From positions 17,598-81,597 of the forward strand of contig WHTW01000012.1 in assembly GCA_009377525.1 (NCBI GenBank): a DNA stretch of 64,000 nt. The letters run 5' to 3'. The number at the start of each line of letters is the position of its first letter. The stretch's first letter is position 1. The translations under genes were made by a program, and so were the position numbers. The notes under the pieces are model-generated. The model was not told the origin of the DNA. It did not search any database and worked only from the letters and a program-made list of their open reading frames with translations. Source of the DNA: Rhodospirillales bacterium. GTDB lineage: Bacteria > Pseudomonadota > Alphaproteobacteria > Reyranellales > Reyranellaceae. Positions 1-7,903 of this stretch are shown here, one piece after another.

Positions 1-2
1 AC

Positions 3-665
3 TCAATCCCGCGCCCTGACCCAGATCTTCAGGGGATCTCCGATCTCGAAACCGGCGTCGAGGGCGGCGGCAAGCTCGCCGCCCGATTCGTAGCCGACCA
101 CCGGCAGGCGCGGAAATGTCCGACTGGCGAGCAGGATCAATGAACGCCAGACGGTGACGGCATCAGCCGCCTCGGCCACCACGTTGCTGAGACCGGCGAC
201 GCCGGCGGCACGATAGAGCATGCCGCCGGCCACCACGCTGAAGCCGCGCCGGCCAGTGAACATCGCAAAGTTCGGATCGTCGTAGGGCCAGGGCGCCTTG
301 CCCTGGGTCTCGCGCTGCCATTCGATGTCGGTCGCCGAACTCCCGGTCGGCATTACGCTGCGGATCCACGACGCCTCCTGAAGCACGTCGAAGCCGCGGC
401 GCGAGAGGTCGAGCGCCTGAAAGCTGTCCTTCACCGCCCAGCGGCCGGGCAGGTTCGACTTCTGCAGGACCTCGATATTGCTCAGTTGCTCGGCGATGGA
501 GGCGTCGTCGTGCGCCAGGGTCACCGCGTTGGGATAGAAGCGCGGCACCTCCCGGGCATTGACCCACATGGGCGGCAGGAAGGTGCCGGGCCGCCCGTGC
601 GCGCGGCAGACCGCGTCGCACCAATGCGCGTTGTTATGGGCGGCCGATGGGGTCCAGTTCTTCAG
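3..665 (-). CDS. GNAT-like acetyltransferase-type protein, probable CTG start
   Basis: About 220 residues. The C-terminal part (a GYESGGELAAALDAGFE stretch followed by PLKIWVR) resembles the last strands of GNAT N-acyltransferases, where a GFE-turn-W pattern is common, so a GNAT-like fold is my inference and no substrate can be named. No ATG, GTG or TTG lies in frame near the expected N-terminus; the best start is a CTG at 665 that overlaps the permease stop as CTGA, with GAGGAAGTAAGG just upstream acting as ribosome-binding site. The alternative is an N-terminus reaching back into the permease gene, which is unlikely. It is the last gene of the leftward ABC cassette and is probably translationally coupled to it. 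Confidence 0.55.
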   Translation of the reverse strand: MKNWTPSAAHNNAHWCDAVCRAHGRPGTFLPPMWVNAREVPRFYPNAVTLAHDDASIAEQLSNIEVLQKSNLPGRWAVKDSFQALDLSRRGFDVLQEASWIRSVMPTGSSATDIEWQRETQGKAPWPYDDPNFAMFTGRRGFSVVAGGMLYRAAGVAGLSNVVAEAADAVTVWRSLILLASRTFPRLPVVGYESGGELAAALDAGFEIGDPLKIWVRARD

Positions 666-1633
666 GCCCTTACTTCCTCGCGCTGGAAGACGATGTAGGC
701 CACCGTGAACAGCACGATCATGCCGGCGATCAGTCCGGTGAGCGGCGGCCAGATCAGGATCAGGCTCTGGTCGAGCGGCAGCGGCGCGCCCGGAATCGCT
801 CCGCGCATCTGCATCGGCAGCATGAAGCCCAGGGAACGCGTCTCGGGATTGAGCAGCCCGACCACGGCCTCGCGGAACAAGATGTTGGGCGACAGCCGCT
901 CCAAGGCCTGGCCCAGTTCGGCGACGGCAACCATCTGATCGATGGACGTGAACTGAGACGGCGTGAAGCCGACGGTGATGACCGAGGCGATCATCGGCCA
1001 CAGAATAAGGAAGAAGAGCCACAGGCCGAGGCTGCAGAGCGCCGAGGTCGCCGTCGAGCGGAAGATCACCGAGAACAGCATCGCCACCGCCAGCCATACA
1101 CCGCCATAGGCGATGGCCACGACCAGGAAGCCGATACCGCGCGCCACCTCGACGCCGCGCGGCGGCAGGCCGAGAAGCAGCAGCCCGGCGCCCAGCACGA
1201 TCAGCCACAGCGCCACCAGCGCCACGGCGAGCGTGGCCAGGCCGCCCAGGAACTTGCCCAGCAGCAGCGCGTCGCGATAGAGCGGCTGCGACAGTACGCG
1301 TGACAATGTCCGGCGGTTGAATTCGCTGTTGATGGAGTCGAAGCCGAGCCCGATCGCCATCAGCGGGATGATGAAGTTCAACGCTTCGATGAAGGACAGG
1401 CCGACGCGTTCTGGCGTAACGGTGAAAATACGCAGGAACAGGTAGGGATCCGACACCACGACGTTGCGCAGGTCGTTCAGCGCGAACCCGACCGGCAAGG
1501 CGCCGAACACGATCACGAACAGCGTCAGCACCAGCATGCGGACGCTGCTCAGGTGATCGGACAGTTCCTTCATGAACACCGGGCGCAGGCCGGTGAACGG
1601 CGAGCCGGCGCGCCGCACGGCACTACGCGGCAT
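662..1633 (-). CDS. ABC-2 type transporter permease
   Basis: Protein of 323 residues with hydrophobic segments spread over its length: one near residues 33-53, a group between about 90 and 220, and one at the extreme C-terminus. This is the pattern of ABC-2 family permeases with about six membrane spans. Such permeases pair with a separate ATPase and usually move drugs, polymers or other substrates out of the cell. The ATG overlaps the end of the ATPase gene by 11 bp, so the two are translationally coupled and should form one complex. A large loop between spans 1 and 2 (residues about 55-85) is likely extracytoplasmic. Substrate unknown. Confidence 0.85.
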   Translation of the reverse strand: MPRSAVRRAGSPFTGLRPVFMKELSDHLSSVRMLVLTLFVIVFGALPVGFALNDLRNVVVSDPYLFLRIFTVTPERVGLSFIEALNFIIPLMAIGLGFDSINSEFNRRTLSRVLSQPLYRDALLLGKFLGGLATLAVALVALWLIVLGAGLLLLGLPPRGVEVARGIGFLVVAIAYGGVWLAVAMLFSVIFRSTATSALCSLGLWLFFLILWPMIASVITVGFTPSQFTSIDQMVAVAELGQALERLSPNILFREAVVGLLNPETRSLGFMLPMQMRGAIPGAPLPLDQSLILIWPPLTGLIAGMIVLFTVAYIVFQREEVRA

Positions 1634-2576
1634 GGCGCGCCTCCTGGAAGTAGCGCGTGTAAACTTCTTCGAGACTGGGCTGGAGGTCGGCCAGTCGCGT
1701 CAGCGATCCGCCGGCCGAGACGATGCGCTGCGCCGCCGCCGCGCGCACGTCGCGGTCGGCCATGACCCGCCACGCGCCCCCTCCGCTCTCTTGAGGGCCC
1801 TCCGGCACGACGCTTTGCACGCCCTCGACGCCGCGCAACGCTGCGGCAACATCGATGCCTTGCGCCTCGACCAGGATGGGATGGCCCGCGCCCAGCACCT
1901 GGTTGGCGAGCTGCACCACCGTGCCCATCAGGGCGATCTTGCCTTTGTTGAACAGCGCCACGCGGTCGCAGACGCTCTGCACGCGATCGAGCAGGTGCGA
2001 GCTGAGCAGCACCGCCACGCCGGTCCTCTTCAGGCCGCGGATCATCTCCAGCAGCTCGAAGGTGGCGTGCGGATCCAGCCCCGAGGTCGGCTCGTCGAGG
2101 ATCGCGACCTCGGCCTGCTTCATGACGATCTCGGCGATGCCCAGCCGCTGGCGCATGCCGCGTGAAAAAGTGGCGACGCGCTTATCGACAACGTCGGCCA
2201 GCTTGACGCTTTCCAGCGCCTCCATGATGCGGCGTCCAGCCTGCGAGCGCGGAATATCAAGAAGCCGCGCCGTATAGGCAAGGTTCTCGCGCGCCGTCAG
2301 ATGGTCGTAGAAGCCGACCGAGTCCGGCAGGTAGCCGACGCGACGCTTGACCTCGAGCGGCTCGCGCACCGGATTGAAGCCCAGGACCTCGACCGAGCCG
2401 CCGCTGATCTCGGTCAGGCCCAGCATCATCAGGATGGCCGTGGTCTTGCCCGCGCCGTTCGGCCCGAGCAGGCCGAAGATCTCGCCGCGATGGATCTCGA
2501 GGTCGATGGCGTCGACGGCGCGCTGGCTGCCATAGAGCTTCAGCAGCCCGCGCGCCTCGATGACGTTGTCAGCCAT
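1623..2576 (-). CDS. ABC transporter ATP-binding protein
   Basis: Protein of 317 residues, the usual size for the CcmA/DrrA/NatA class. The Walker A motif GPNGAGKT is at residues 38-45; a variant signature FSRGMRQR follows at about 138, then Walker B with the EPTSGLDP D-loop. The C-terminal 90 residues form the accessory domain typical of DrrA-like exporters. It sits 10 bp after the NEW3-domain gene and overlaps the permease gene, so the order NEW3 protein, ATPase, permease looks like one operon. ATP hydrolysis should drive the ABC-2 permease; direction of transport is presumed outward. Confidence 0.92.
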   Translation of the reverse strand: MADNVIEARGLLKLYGSQRAVDAIDLEIHRGEIFGLLGPNGAGKTTAILMMLGLTEISGGSVEVLGFNPVREPLEVKRRVGYLPDSVGFYDHLTARENLAYTARLLDIPRSQAGRRIMEALESVKLADVVDKRVATFSRGMRQRLGIAEIVMKQAEVAILDEPTSGLDPHATFELLEMIRGLKRTGVAVLLSSHLLDRVQSVCDRVALFNKGKIALMGTVVQLANQVLGAGHPILVEAQGIDVAAALRGVEGVQSVVPEGPQESGGGAWRVMADRDVRAAAAQRIVSAGGSLTRLADLQPSLEEVYTRYFQEARHAA

Positions 2577-2586
2577 TGTCGCCCGT

Positions 2587-3750
2587 TCAGCGCCGGCCGA
2601 AGCGCGCGACGGCGCCCAGCAGGACCAGCAGGGCGACGGCGATGATGCCGACGCCGACGATGCCCCACAGGGTCGAGGTGGTGACGGTGATGCGGAAGTC
2701 GGCCGACGCCGATTCGCCCCGCCCGTTGGCGCGGAACGAGGCCACGTAGTCGCCGGCGATCGCCTTGTCGGCCGGCGTCACCACCACAGCCACGTCTTTC
2801 TTCTCGTTGGGCGCGAGGCTCGGGATGGTCTTGGGGTTGAACTCGACCTTCCAGTTGGTCGGCACCGTCCCCGACATCTCGACTTCCTCGATCGGCGCGG
2901 TGCCGTCGTTGGCAAGCACGAGCGTATAGGTCGACGACTTGCCGACCTCGGCCTCGCCCGACAGGCGACCGTCCCTGGTCGAGAGCGCGAGCCGTCCCTG
3001 GCCGCTCACCTGCAGCGTCACACGCAGTTCGGCCGTGGCACCTTCCGACGCCACCTTGACCAGCACCGGATAGTCGCCCGCCTTGACGTCACGCGGCGGC
3101 GTCACCTTCACCTTGATGTCCTTGGTCTGGCCGGCCTCGATCGGGATCGAGCTGATCTCGTTGGAGCCGAAGCCTTCGGTGAAGGTGGTCTGGAAGTTGG
3201 CCGGCCCCTGCGCCGACAGCGCCACGGTCAGGTCCTTGCCGCTGTCGTTGCCGACGGTGATGGTGTACTCGAAGGCCGAGCGCGGCGTGCCGCGCAGCGA
3301 CGGCAGGCGCGACTTGATGCTGAGCTTGGCCGGCGTCTCGGTGCCGACGGTGAGCGTGAGCGGCAGCTCGACCGATTGGGCGATCGGCCCCTTGGCGCTG
3401 ATCAGGACCTTGCTCGATCCAGGCTTGGCATCCTTCGGCACCTCGACGCGAAGCTGCAGGCCGACGTCCTGGTTGACGCCCGGCATCGCCGCCGCGACGG
3501 GCTGGCCGCCGCCCAGGATGTCGATCTTCCAGCCGGCCGGCACGTCCTTGAGCGCGAGCGCCACCGGCTCGGGCGGCAGCCCGGCGTTGGTGAGCTTCAG
3601 TCGAATGGTCGTGACCTCACCGGCGCGGACGGTTTGCGAAGGATAGTCCGTGGTCAGGAACAGGCCCTTGGGCGTATCGCCCTGGGCGAAGCCGGTCCCG
3701 GCGACCAGGGTCGCAAAGAGGACGGCCAGCACGGCAGTCAGGCAACGCAT
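2587..3750 (-). CDS. NEW3-domain membrane-anchored extracytoplasmic protein
   Basis: Protein of 387 residues with a Sec signal peptide (residues 1-22, ending GFA before QGD), several beta-rich immunoglobulin-like repeats carrying the pattern of the NEW3/NPCBM-associated domain (phrases such as [16 protein letters not shown] and repeated [15 protein letters not shown] motifs), and one C-terminal transmembrane helix at about 360-381 followed by RFGRR. It should therefore be anchored in the inner membrane with the repeats facing the periplasm. Proteins of this type are often encoded with ABC-2 cassettes; here it is the first gene of the cassette and may help the exporter or bind its cargo. The function is inferred from context only. 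Confidence 0.8.
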   Translation of the reverse strand: MRCLTAVLAVLFATLVAGTGFAQGDTPKGLFLTTDYPSQTVRAGEVTTIRLKLTNAGLPPEPVALALKDVPAGWKIDILGGGQPVAAAMPGVNQDVGLQLRVEVPKDAKPGSSKVLISAKGPIAQSVELPLTLTVGTETPAKLSIKSRLPSLRGTPRSAFEYTITVGNDSGKDLTVALSAQGPANFQTTFTEGFGSNEISSIPIEAGQTKDIKVKVTPPRDVKAGDYPVLVKVASEGATAELRVTLQVSGQGRLALSTRDGRLSGEAEVGKSSTYTLVLANDGTAPIEEVEMSGTVPTNWKVEFNPKTIPSLAPNEKKDVAVVVTPADKAIAGDYVASFRANGRGESASADFRITVTTSTLWGIVGVGIIAVALLVLLGAVARFGRR

Positions 3751-3766
3751 CGTAAAAGTCTCCGGA

Positions 3767-4384
3767 TCAGGCGGCCGCGCTGGGGCGGGCCTTCATGCGG
3801 CCGTACCAGGCGGTGAGGTTCTTGCAATCGGCCGACAGCGGCTGGCCGACCTGGCCCATGAAGTCGACCATGGCGAACAGCATGATGTCGGCCATGGTGA
3901 GCTTGTCGCCGGCAACGAAAGGCTTGGCGCCCATCAAGCCGTCGAGCCACTTGAGCTTGTCCTGCGCCGTGGCCTTCAGGCCATCGGCCGCCTCGGGAAT
4001 GCAGCGGACGCGGTTCTCGAACAGTTTCAGTCCTTGCGAGAAGCGGAACCCGTTGAGTGCAGGCTCGGCGATGTTGAGGTCGATGCGGCGCGTCCACATG
4101 CGCGTCTTGGCGCGCTCCTCCGGCGTGCCGCCGATCAGCGACGGCGTGTCCTTCTTCTTCTCGTCGACGTACTCGCAGATCGCCGTGATCTCGGCCAGCA
4201 CGGTGCCGTCATCAAGCTCCAGCGCCGGGCACTGGCCGGCCGGGTTGACTTTGGTCGCGTAGGGCTCGCGGCGGTTCTCGCCGCCGCGCAGGTCGATCTC
4301 GACCTTGGGTACGTCGAAGCCCTTCTCGGCCATGAACATGCGAACCATGCGCGGGTTGGGCCCGACGGAGTTGTAGAGTTTCAT
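3767..4384 (-). CDS. Glutathione S-transferase family protein
   Basis: Protein of 205 residues. The N-terminal thioredoxin-like domain contains the conserved VNPAGQCPAL loop (cis-proline), then a DDGTVLAEITAICEYVDE helix start, followed by an all-alpha C-terminal domain (KPFVAGDKLTMADIMLF, the usual N-capping box). It probably conjugates or removes glutathione on electrophiles, or acts as a peroxidase; the class cannot be fixed from sequence alone. I place the start at 4384 and not further upstream because AGGGAGGAG stands 5 bases before that ATG. It lies between the ABC cassette and a zinc dehydrogenase, on the same strand. Confidence 0.88.
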   Translation of the reverse strand: MKLYNSVGPNPRMVRMFMAEKGFDVPKVEIDLRGGENRREPYATKVNPAGQCPALELDDGTVLAEITAICEYVDEKKKDTPSLIGGTPEERAKTRMWTRRIDLNIAEPALNGFRFSQGLKLFENRVRCIPEAADGLKATAQDKLKWLDGLMGAKPFVAGDKLTMADIMLFAMVDFMGQVGQPLSADCKNLTAWYGRMKARPSAAA

Positions 4385-4453
4385 TTGACTCCTCCCTTGA
4401 GCGGCGCAAGCGCTATCAATCAGCCGCCTGCCGGTCAACAGGCAGGCCCCTCG

Positions 4454-5476
4454 TCAACGCCACGGTTCGACCAAAATCTTGGTGTGGCGCTCGGGATTGG
4501 CCAGCTCGACGAAGGCATCCTTCACGCCCTCGAGCCCGACCTTGCCGGTGATCAACGCCTGGCCGTCGACCTGCCCTTCGGCCAGCAGGCGCAGACAGCG
4601 GGCGAACTCCTCGGGCGTGTAGCCAAGCACGAACTGCAGAGCGAGCTCCTTGACGATTCCGAAGAACGGCTCGATGCGGTCGGGCTCCATGCAGACGCCG
4701 GCAACGACGATGCGGGCGTCTCGCGGTGCGGCTTCGAAGATCTGCTGCAGCAGGCCAGGCACGCCCACGCATTCGAAGATCACCGCGCGGCGGCCGACCG
4801 GCAACTTGGCGTAAGGCGTCTCCTTGGACGGATCGATTACGATATCGGCGCCCATCTTGGCCGCAAGCTCGCGCCGCTTGGGCGAGAAGTCGGCGGCGAT
4901 GATCGGCCGGACGCCTTTCAGGCGCAGCCCGACGATGGCGGCGAGCCCGACCGGCCCGCAGCCCACGACCAGAGGGACGTCGTCGCGGGCCAGCGCCGCC
5001 TTCTCCACCGCATGGATACCGACGGCCAACGGCTCGGTCAGCGCGGCATGGTCCGCGGGAAGGCCGTTGGGCACTTCCAGGAGCAGAGGTGCAGCCAGCA
5101 CCATGCGCTCGGCGTAGCCGCCCGGATACTCGTTGGAATAGCCGACAGTGGTGCGCACGTCTCCGCCCAACGGCATGACCGGCATCGACACGGCACGCGC
5201 GCCAGGCCGCAAGCGGCGCTCGGTGTCGGGACCGTAATCCAGCACCTCGCAGCAGAATTCGTGGCCGAACACGACGTCACGCGAGAGATCCATGGCAACC
5301 CGGCCGGACACGCGCTTCGACATCTCGACCATGCGCGGCGCGTGCTGGGCGGCATGCAGGTCCGAGCCGCAGATGCCGCAGGCCAGCGTCTTGACCAGAA
5401 CCTGGCCCGCCGCGGGCTTTGGCTCAGGAATATCACCGACGACAATGTCGCCAGCACGGAAGATCGCCGCCTTCAT
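4454..5476 (-). CDS. Zinc-binding alcohol dehydrogenase (MDR family)
   Basis: Protein of 340 residues with the medium-chain dehydrogenase layout: catalytic-zinc ligands C33 (in ACGICGSDLH) and the GHE motif at 71-73, then a Rossmann fold with GCGPVG at about 172-177 and an acidic residue ending the second strand (IIAADFS), suggesting NAD preference. The usual four-cysteine structural-zinc lobe is missing. It should oxidise an alcohol to an aldehyde or ketone. Its ATG overlaps the stop of the upstream hydrolase as ATGA, so the two are co-translated and may act in sequence, for example ester hydrolysis followed by alcohol oxidation (inference). Confidence 0.9.
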   Translation of the reverse strand: MKAAIFRAGDIVVGDIPEPKPAAGQVLVKTLACGICGSDLHAAQHAPRMVEMSKRVSGRVAMDLSRDVVFGHEFCCEVLDYGPDTERRLRPGARAVSMPVMPLGGDVRTTVGYSNEYPGGYAERMVLAAPLLLEVPNGLPADHAALTEPLAVGIHAVEKAALARDDVPLVVGCGPVGLAAIVGLRLKGVRPIIAADFSPKRRELAAKMGADIVIDPSKETPYAKLPVGRRAVIFECVGVPGLLQQIFEAAPRDARIVVAGVCMEPDRIEPFFGIVKELALQFVLGYTPEEFARCLRLLAEGQVDGQALITGKVGLEGVKDAFVELANPERHTKILVEPWR

Positions 5477-6360
5477 TTGATGAACTCCGCCGTCGTCGTG
5501 AGGAAATCGTGCAGCCGGTCATGATGCACCCAGTGGCCGGCCTGGTCGAACTCCACGACCTCGGCATTCCTGAAGTGTTTTAGGCGACCGTCCTTCTCTG
5601 GATTGGAGGCCCAGCTCTCCTTGCCGTAGATCAACATCGTCGGGCAGGTGATCTCCGACCACAGCTCCTCGATGGCGCGGTAGCTCATGTCGTAGGGCGG
5701 CCAAGTGCGGACGTAGTTGTCGAATTTCCAGCTATAAGTGCCGTCCTCGTTCTGGTTGACGCCCTGCTGCGTGAGATGCCGCGCCTGCTCGGCCGATAGA
5801 TGCGCGTTCTCCGCCTGCATGCGCTTGAAGGCGTCCTCGATGGTGGGATAGCGCCGCGGCTGGCGGCCGGAGAGCTTGCGCTGCTCGCCGACCCATTCGC
5901 GCATGCGCTCGCCCATCGTCTTGTTGCCGCGCTCGGCGATCGCCTTGGGTGACGGGCCCAGCCCCTCGATGGCGACCAGCTTGCGCACCTTGTCGGGAAA
6001 GATTCCGGCATAGCGCAGGCAGATGTTACCGCCCAAGGAATGGGCAACGATGGTCACCGGCGCCAGCCCCTGTTGATGGATGAGCTGGTCGAGGTCGTAG
6101 ATGTAGGACGACATGGCGTAGTTGCCGTCAGGCGACCACTGGCTGTCGCCGTGCCCGCGCAGGTCGGGGCAGATGATGTGCCAATCGTCGCGCAGCGCCT
6201 GGGCCACCCAGTCCCAGTTGCGACAATGGTCACGGCCGCCATGCACCAGCAGGAGCGGCGGGGCTTCGGGATTGCCCCAGTCGACATAGTGAAGACGCAG
6301 GCGTTGGGAGAAATAGTGCCGGGAGGTCGGGCCCGGCATGCCGTTGAGAGAGGAGGTCAT
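5473..6360 (-). CDS. Alpha/beta hydrolase
   Basis: Protein of 295 residues with the classical hydrolase fold: oxyanion-loop HGG at 40-42, the PDLRGHGDS segment, nucleophile S108 in AHSLGG, and the catalytic His in a GHWVHHD motif near residue 275. The fold covers esterases, lactonases, haloperoxidases and C-C hydrolases, so the substrate is open. I chose the ATG at 6360 because the hydrolase fold begins there; upstream residues in the same frame look non-coding. First gene of a two-gene unit with the zinc dehydrogenase. Confidence 0.87.
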   Translation of the reverse strand: MTSSLNGMPGPTSRHYFSQRLRLHYVDWGNPEAPPLLLVHGGRDHCRNWDWVAQALRDDWHIICPDLRGHGDSQWSPDGNYAMSSYIYDLDQLIHQQGLAPVTIVAHSLGGNICLRYAGIFPDKVRKLVAIEGLGPSPKAIAERGNKTMGERMREWVGEQRKLSGRQPRRYPTIEDAFKRMQAENAHLSAEQARHLTQQGVNQNEDGTYSWKFDNYVRTWPPYDMSYRAIEELWSEITCPTMLIYGKESWASNPEKDGRLKHFRNAEVVEFDQAGHWVHHDRLHDFLTTTAEFIK

Positions 6361-6440
6361 GAGCCCTGTATAGACTGGCGTTCCAGACGGGTTAATCCCC
6401 AGCCTGCGGCTCGTCGGCTGGCACGGTGGTCTATGTCTGC

Positions 6441-6484
6441 GCAATAACTACGGTTTAACACAATGTCAAGAGAATTACTACAGT
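6441..6484 (-). promoter_or_regulatory. Candidate promoter and direct repeats upstream of the hydrolase gene
   Basis: On the minus strand a perfect -35 hexamer TTGACA (6464-6469) is followed after 17 bases by TATTGC (6441-6446), about 80 bases before the hydrolase ATG. Two 12-bp direct repeats, AATAACTACGGT at 6443-6454 and AATTACTACAGT at 6473-6484, match at 10 of 12 positions and start 30 bp apart, about three helical turns. They flank the -35 element and overlap the -10 element, as an operator would. The regulator is not evident in the window. The -10 hexamer is poor, so the promoter itself is a moderate call. Confidence 0.4.
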
Positions 6485-6524
6485 ATGGCCAGGCCGACGG
6501 ATCACATAATTCTTTCGCACCGTA

Positions 6525-6548
6525 TAGGGGTCGCGATAGGGGTCGCGA
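6525..6548. repeat. Tandem 12-bp direct repeat (two copies)
   Basis: TAGGGGTCGCGA occurs twice head to tail (6525-6536 and 6537-6548) without a mismatch. It lies in the gene-free stretch between the hydrolase promoter and the parDE remains. It could be a regulator site or a simple duplication; nothing in the surrounding sequence decides this. Confidence 0.7.
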
Positions 6549-6722
6549 CGCCCTCGCGGCGATCGATGGAGACACAATCCTTAGTGCCTCGATCGATCAC
6601 AACGCCGGTCGGTGCAGGCAGTGCTGTCAATCTTGCCGACCCGGGCCCGCCTCGCGAAGGCGGTTCCTGGGTTCAAGTCGACCGCTGTCGACGCGACCAC
6701 CGAAGCCGATCTTGCCAAATTT
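6549..6722. other. Gene-free stretch before the parD remnant
   Basis: Together with the flanking sites this belongs to a region (6361-6983) with no intact gene. Both strands carry short open frames with arginine- and serine-rich translations that resemble no family I know. The missing N-terminal half of the parD gene would be expected here, but I could not recognise it on either strand, so it has probably been lost or replaced. Confidence 0.5.
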
Positions 6723-6910
6723 ACCATAGCCGCGCTTTGCCACCTGCCACGAGCAGCGAATATGTCCACGAGCTGATCCGCGCCGATCAGGATCGGGAAC
6801 GTTTGCGCAAGCTCCTGCTCGATGGCGCTGCATCGAAGGCCACGGCCGGGGTCGACAAAAGACATTTCGGCAGCCTCGGGAACCGGGTTCGTCAAGCCAA
6901 GGGCAGGTGA
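6723..6910 (+). pseudogene. parD antitoxin remnant, broken by a 26-bp micro-inversion
   Basis: From 6749 the plus strand encodes TSSEYVHELIRADQDRERLR and continues to a TGA at 6908-6910; this is a textbook C-terminal half of a ParD-type (RHH) antitoxin. The codons that should precede it are absent in sense, but the reverse complement of exactly 6723-6748 reads QVAKRGYG, so flipping those 26 bases gives QVAKRGYGTSSEYVHELIR, the canonical ParD core, in frame. The ribbon-helix-helix N-terminus is not recognisable upstream. The gene cannot make a working antitoxin as it stands. ParD normally binds ParE and represses its own operon. Confidence 0.75.
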
Positions 6911-6960
6911 GCAAGCAGCCGGTCCGGTTTCCGCCAGTAAAAGATCGAGGGACTGATTAG
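6907..6960 (+). pseudogene. Possible parE toxin start, truncated
   Basis: A GTG at 6907 overlaps the parD stop as GTGA, the coupling usual for parDE operons, and opens a 17-codon frame (VSKQPVRFPPVKDRG...) that ends at a TAG at 6958-6960. The first residues resemble ParE N-termini of the SxxPVRF kind. Only the very start would survive, so this is a position-based suggestion and not a firm identification. Confidence 0.3.
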
Positions 6961-6983
6961 GGAACCGACCTGTAGTGCTCCTG

Positions 6984-7784
6984 TCAGACCAGCCGCTCCT
7001 TGAGCGCCGCCGCTTCCCTTAGGAGTAGAGGCAGATAGTCCGCGATCATCGCCTTGGCCGACACCTGCTCGGGCTGCACGCCGATATTGAGGGCCGCCAC
7101 AGCCTTGCCGTCGAAACGGACCAGCGGCACGGCGATCGAGCGGATGCCGATTTCGGCCTCCTGGTCGGCGAGCGCATAGCCCTTCTTGCGGACATCGAGG
7201 ATCAGGCGGCGGATCTCGGGCTTGGACACCACGGTCTGCCGCGTGAAGCGGACCGGCTTCAACTGCGCAAGGAAGGCGTCGAGCTCGACATCGGGCATGG
7301 CGCTGGCCAATACGCGGCCGAGCGCGCTGCAGAACACCGGCAGGCGATAGCCGACGCCGAGGCCGACCGACGGCGGCCGCGCCGGCACGGCGCGCGCGAT
7401 CATCACCGCCTCCTCGCCGTCCCGCACCGCCACAGAGCAGGAGGCGCCGACCTGACGGCACAGGCGTTCGCAAACCGGCTGCAGGATGCTCGGCACGGGA
7501 TCGGACGAGAGATAGGCGATCGCGAGCTTCAGGATGCGCGGCGTCAGCCGGAACAGCCGGCCGTCGGCCTCCAGGTAGCCGAGCGCCACAAGCGTCGCCA
7601 GCGCCCGCCGCACCGTGGCGCGCGGCAGGTCGACGGCGCGGGCCACGTCGCTCAGCGTCATCTGCCGGCGCTGGTCGTCAAAGGCGCCGATGACGCTGAG
7701 CCCGCGCGCCAGGGCCTCGGAGAAATCGGCCGCGTCGGCGCGCTGGGCGCGCTTCTCGGCATCTTGCGGACGCAGTCTGCTCAT
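6984..7784 (-). CDS. IclR-family transcriptional regulator
   Basis: Protein of 266 residues: an N-terminal winged helix (SDVARAVDLPRATVRRALAT recognition segment) and a C-terminal effector domain with GYRLPVFCSALGRVLAS and the GIRSIAVPLV strand typical of PcaR/PobR/IclR proteins, which bind aromatic or organic acids and often activate divergent catabolic genes. An upstream ATG at 7835 coincides with the -10 box of the gene's own promoter and would precede the transcript start, so I use the ATG at 7784. It is divergent from the Rieske oxygenase and ligase genes, which it most likely controls. Confidence 0.9.
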   Translation of the reverse strand: MSRLRPQDAEKRAQRADAADFSEALARGLSVIGAFDDQRRQMTLSDVARAVDLPRATVRRALATLVALGYLEADGRLFRLTPRILKLAIAYLSSDPVPSILQPVCERLCRQVGASCSVAVRDGEEAVMIARAVPARPPSVGLGVGYRLPVFCSALGRVLASAMPDVELDAFLAQLKPVRFTRQTVVSKPEIRRLILDVRKKGYALADQEAEIGIRSIAVPLVRFDGKAVAALNIGVQPEQVSAKAMIADYLPLLLREAAALKERLV

Positions 7785-7833
7785 GCGCTGCTCATGGGGC
7801 CTTGCCAGGAAAAGGCGGATTGCTGAATAATCC

Positions 7834-7862
7834 ATTATAGAACGAATGTTCGTTAATGTAAC
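7834..7862 (-). promoter_or_regulatory. iclR promoter with embedded palindromic operator
   Basis: On the minus strand TTACAT (7857-7862) and a perfect TATAAT (7834-7839) are 17 bases apart. Between them lies the dyad AACGAA-TG-TTCGTT (7841-7854), the kind of short dyad IclR proteins bind. Binding there would block this promoter. On the plus strand a TATAGT at 7877-7882 with TTAATG 17 bases before it (7854-7859) could serve the oxygenase gene, so the same operator overlaps that -35 region. Autorepression and substrate-dependent control of the divergent operon are inferred. Confidence 0.6.
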
Positions 7863-7903
7863 ACTCTGTCTTGGCCTATAGTCGGCCAGAGGGCAGCCAC
7901 ACC

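Noticed and set aside
6463..6729. Plus-strand open frame starting MSRELLQYGQADG
   Set aside because: No family likeness, overlaps the candidate promoter and direct repeats, and ends inside the inverted parD segment.
7835..7835. Upstream ATG of the iclR gene as translation start
   Set aside because: It overlaps the perfect -10 box, so it lies before the expected transcript start.
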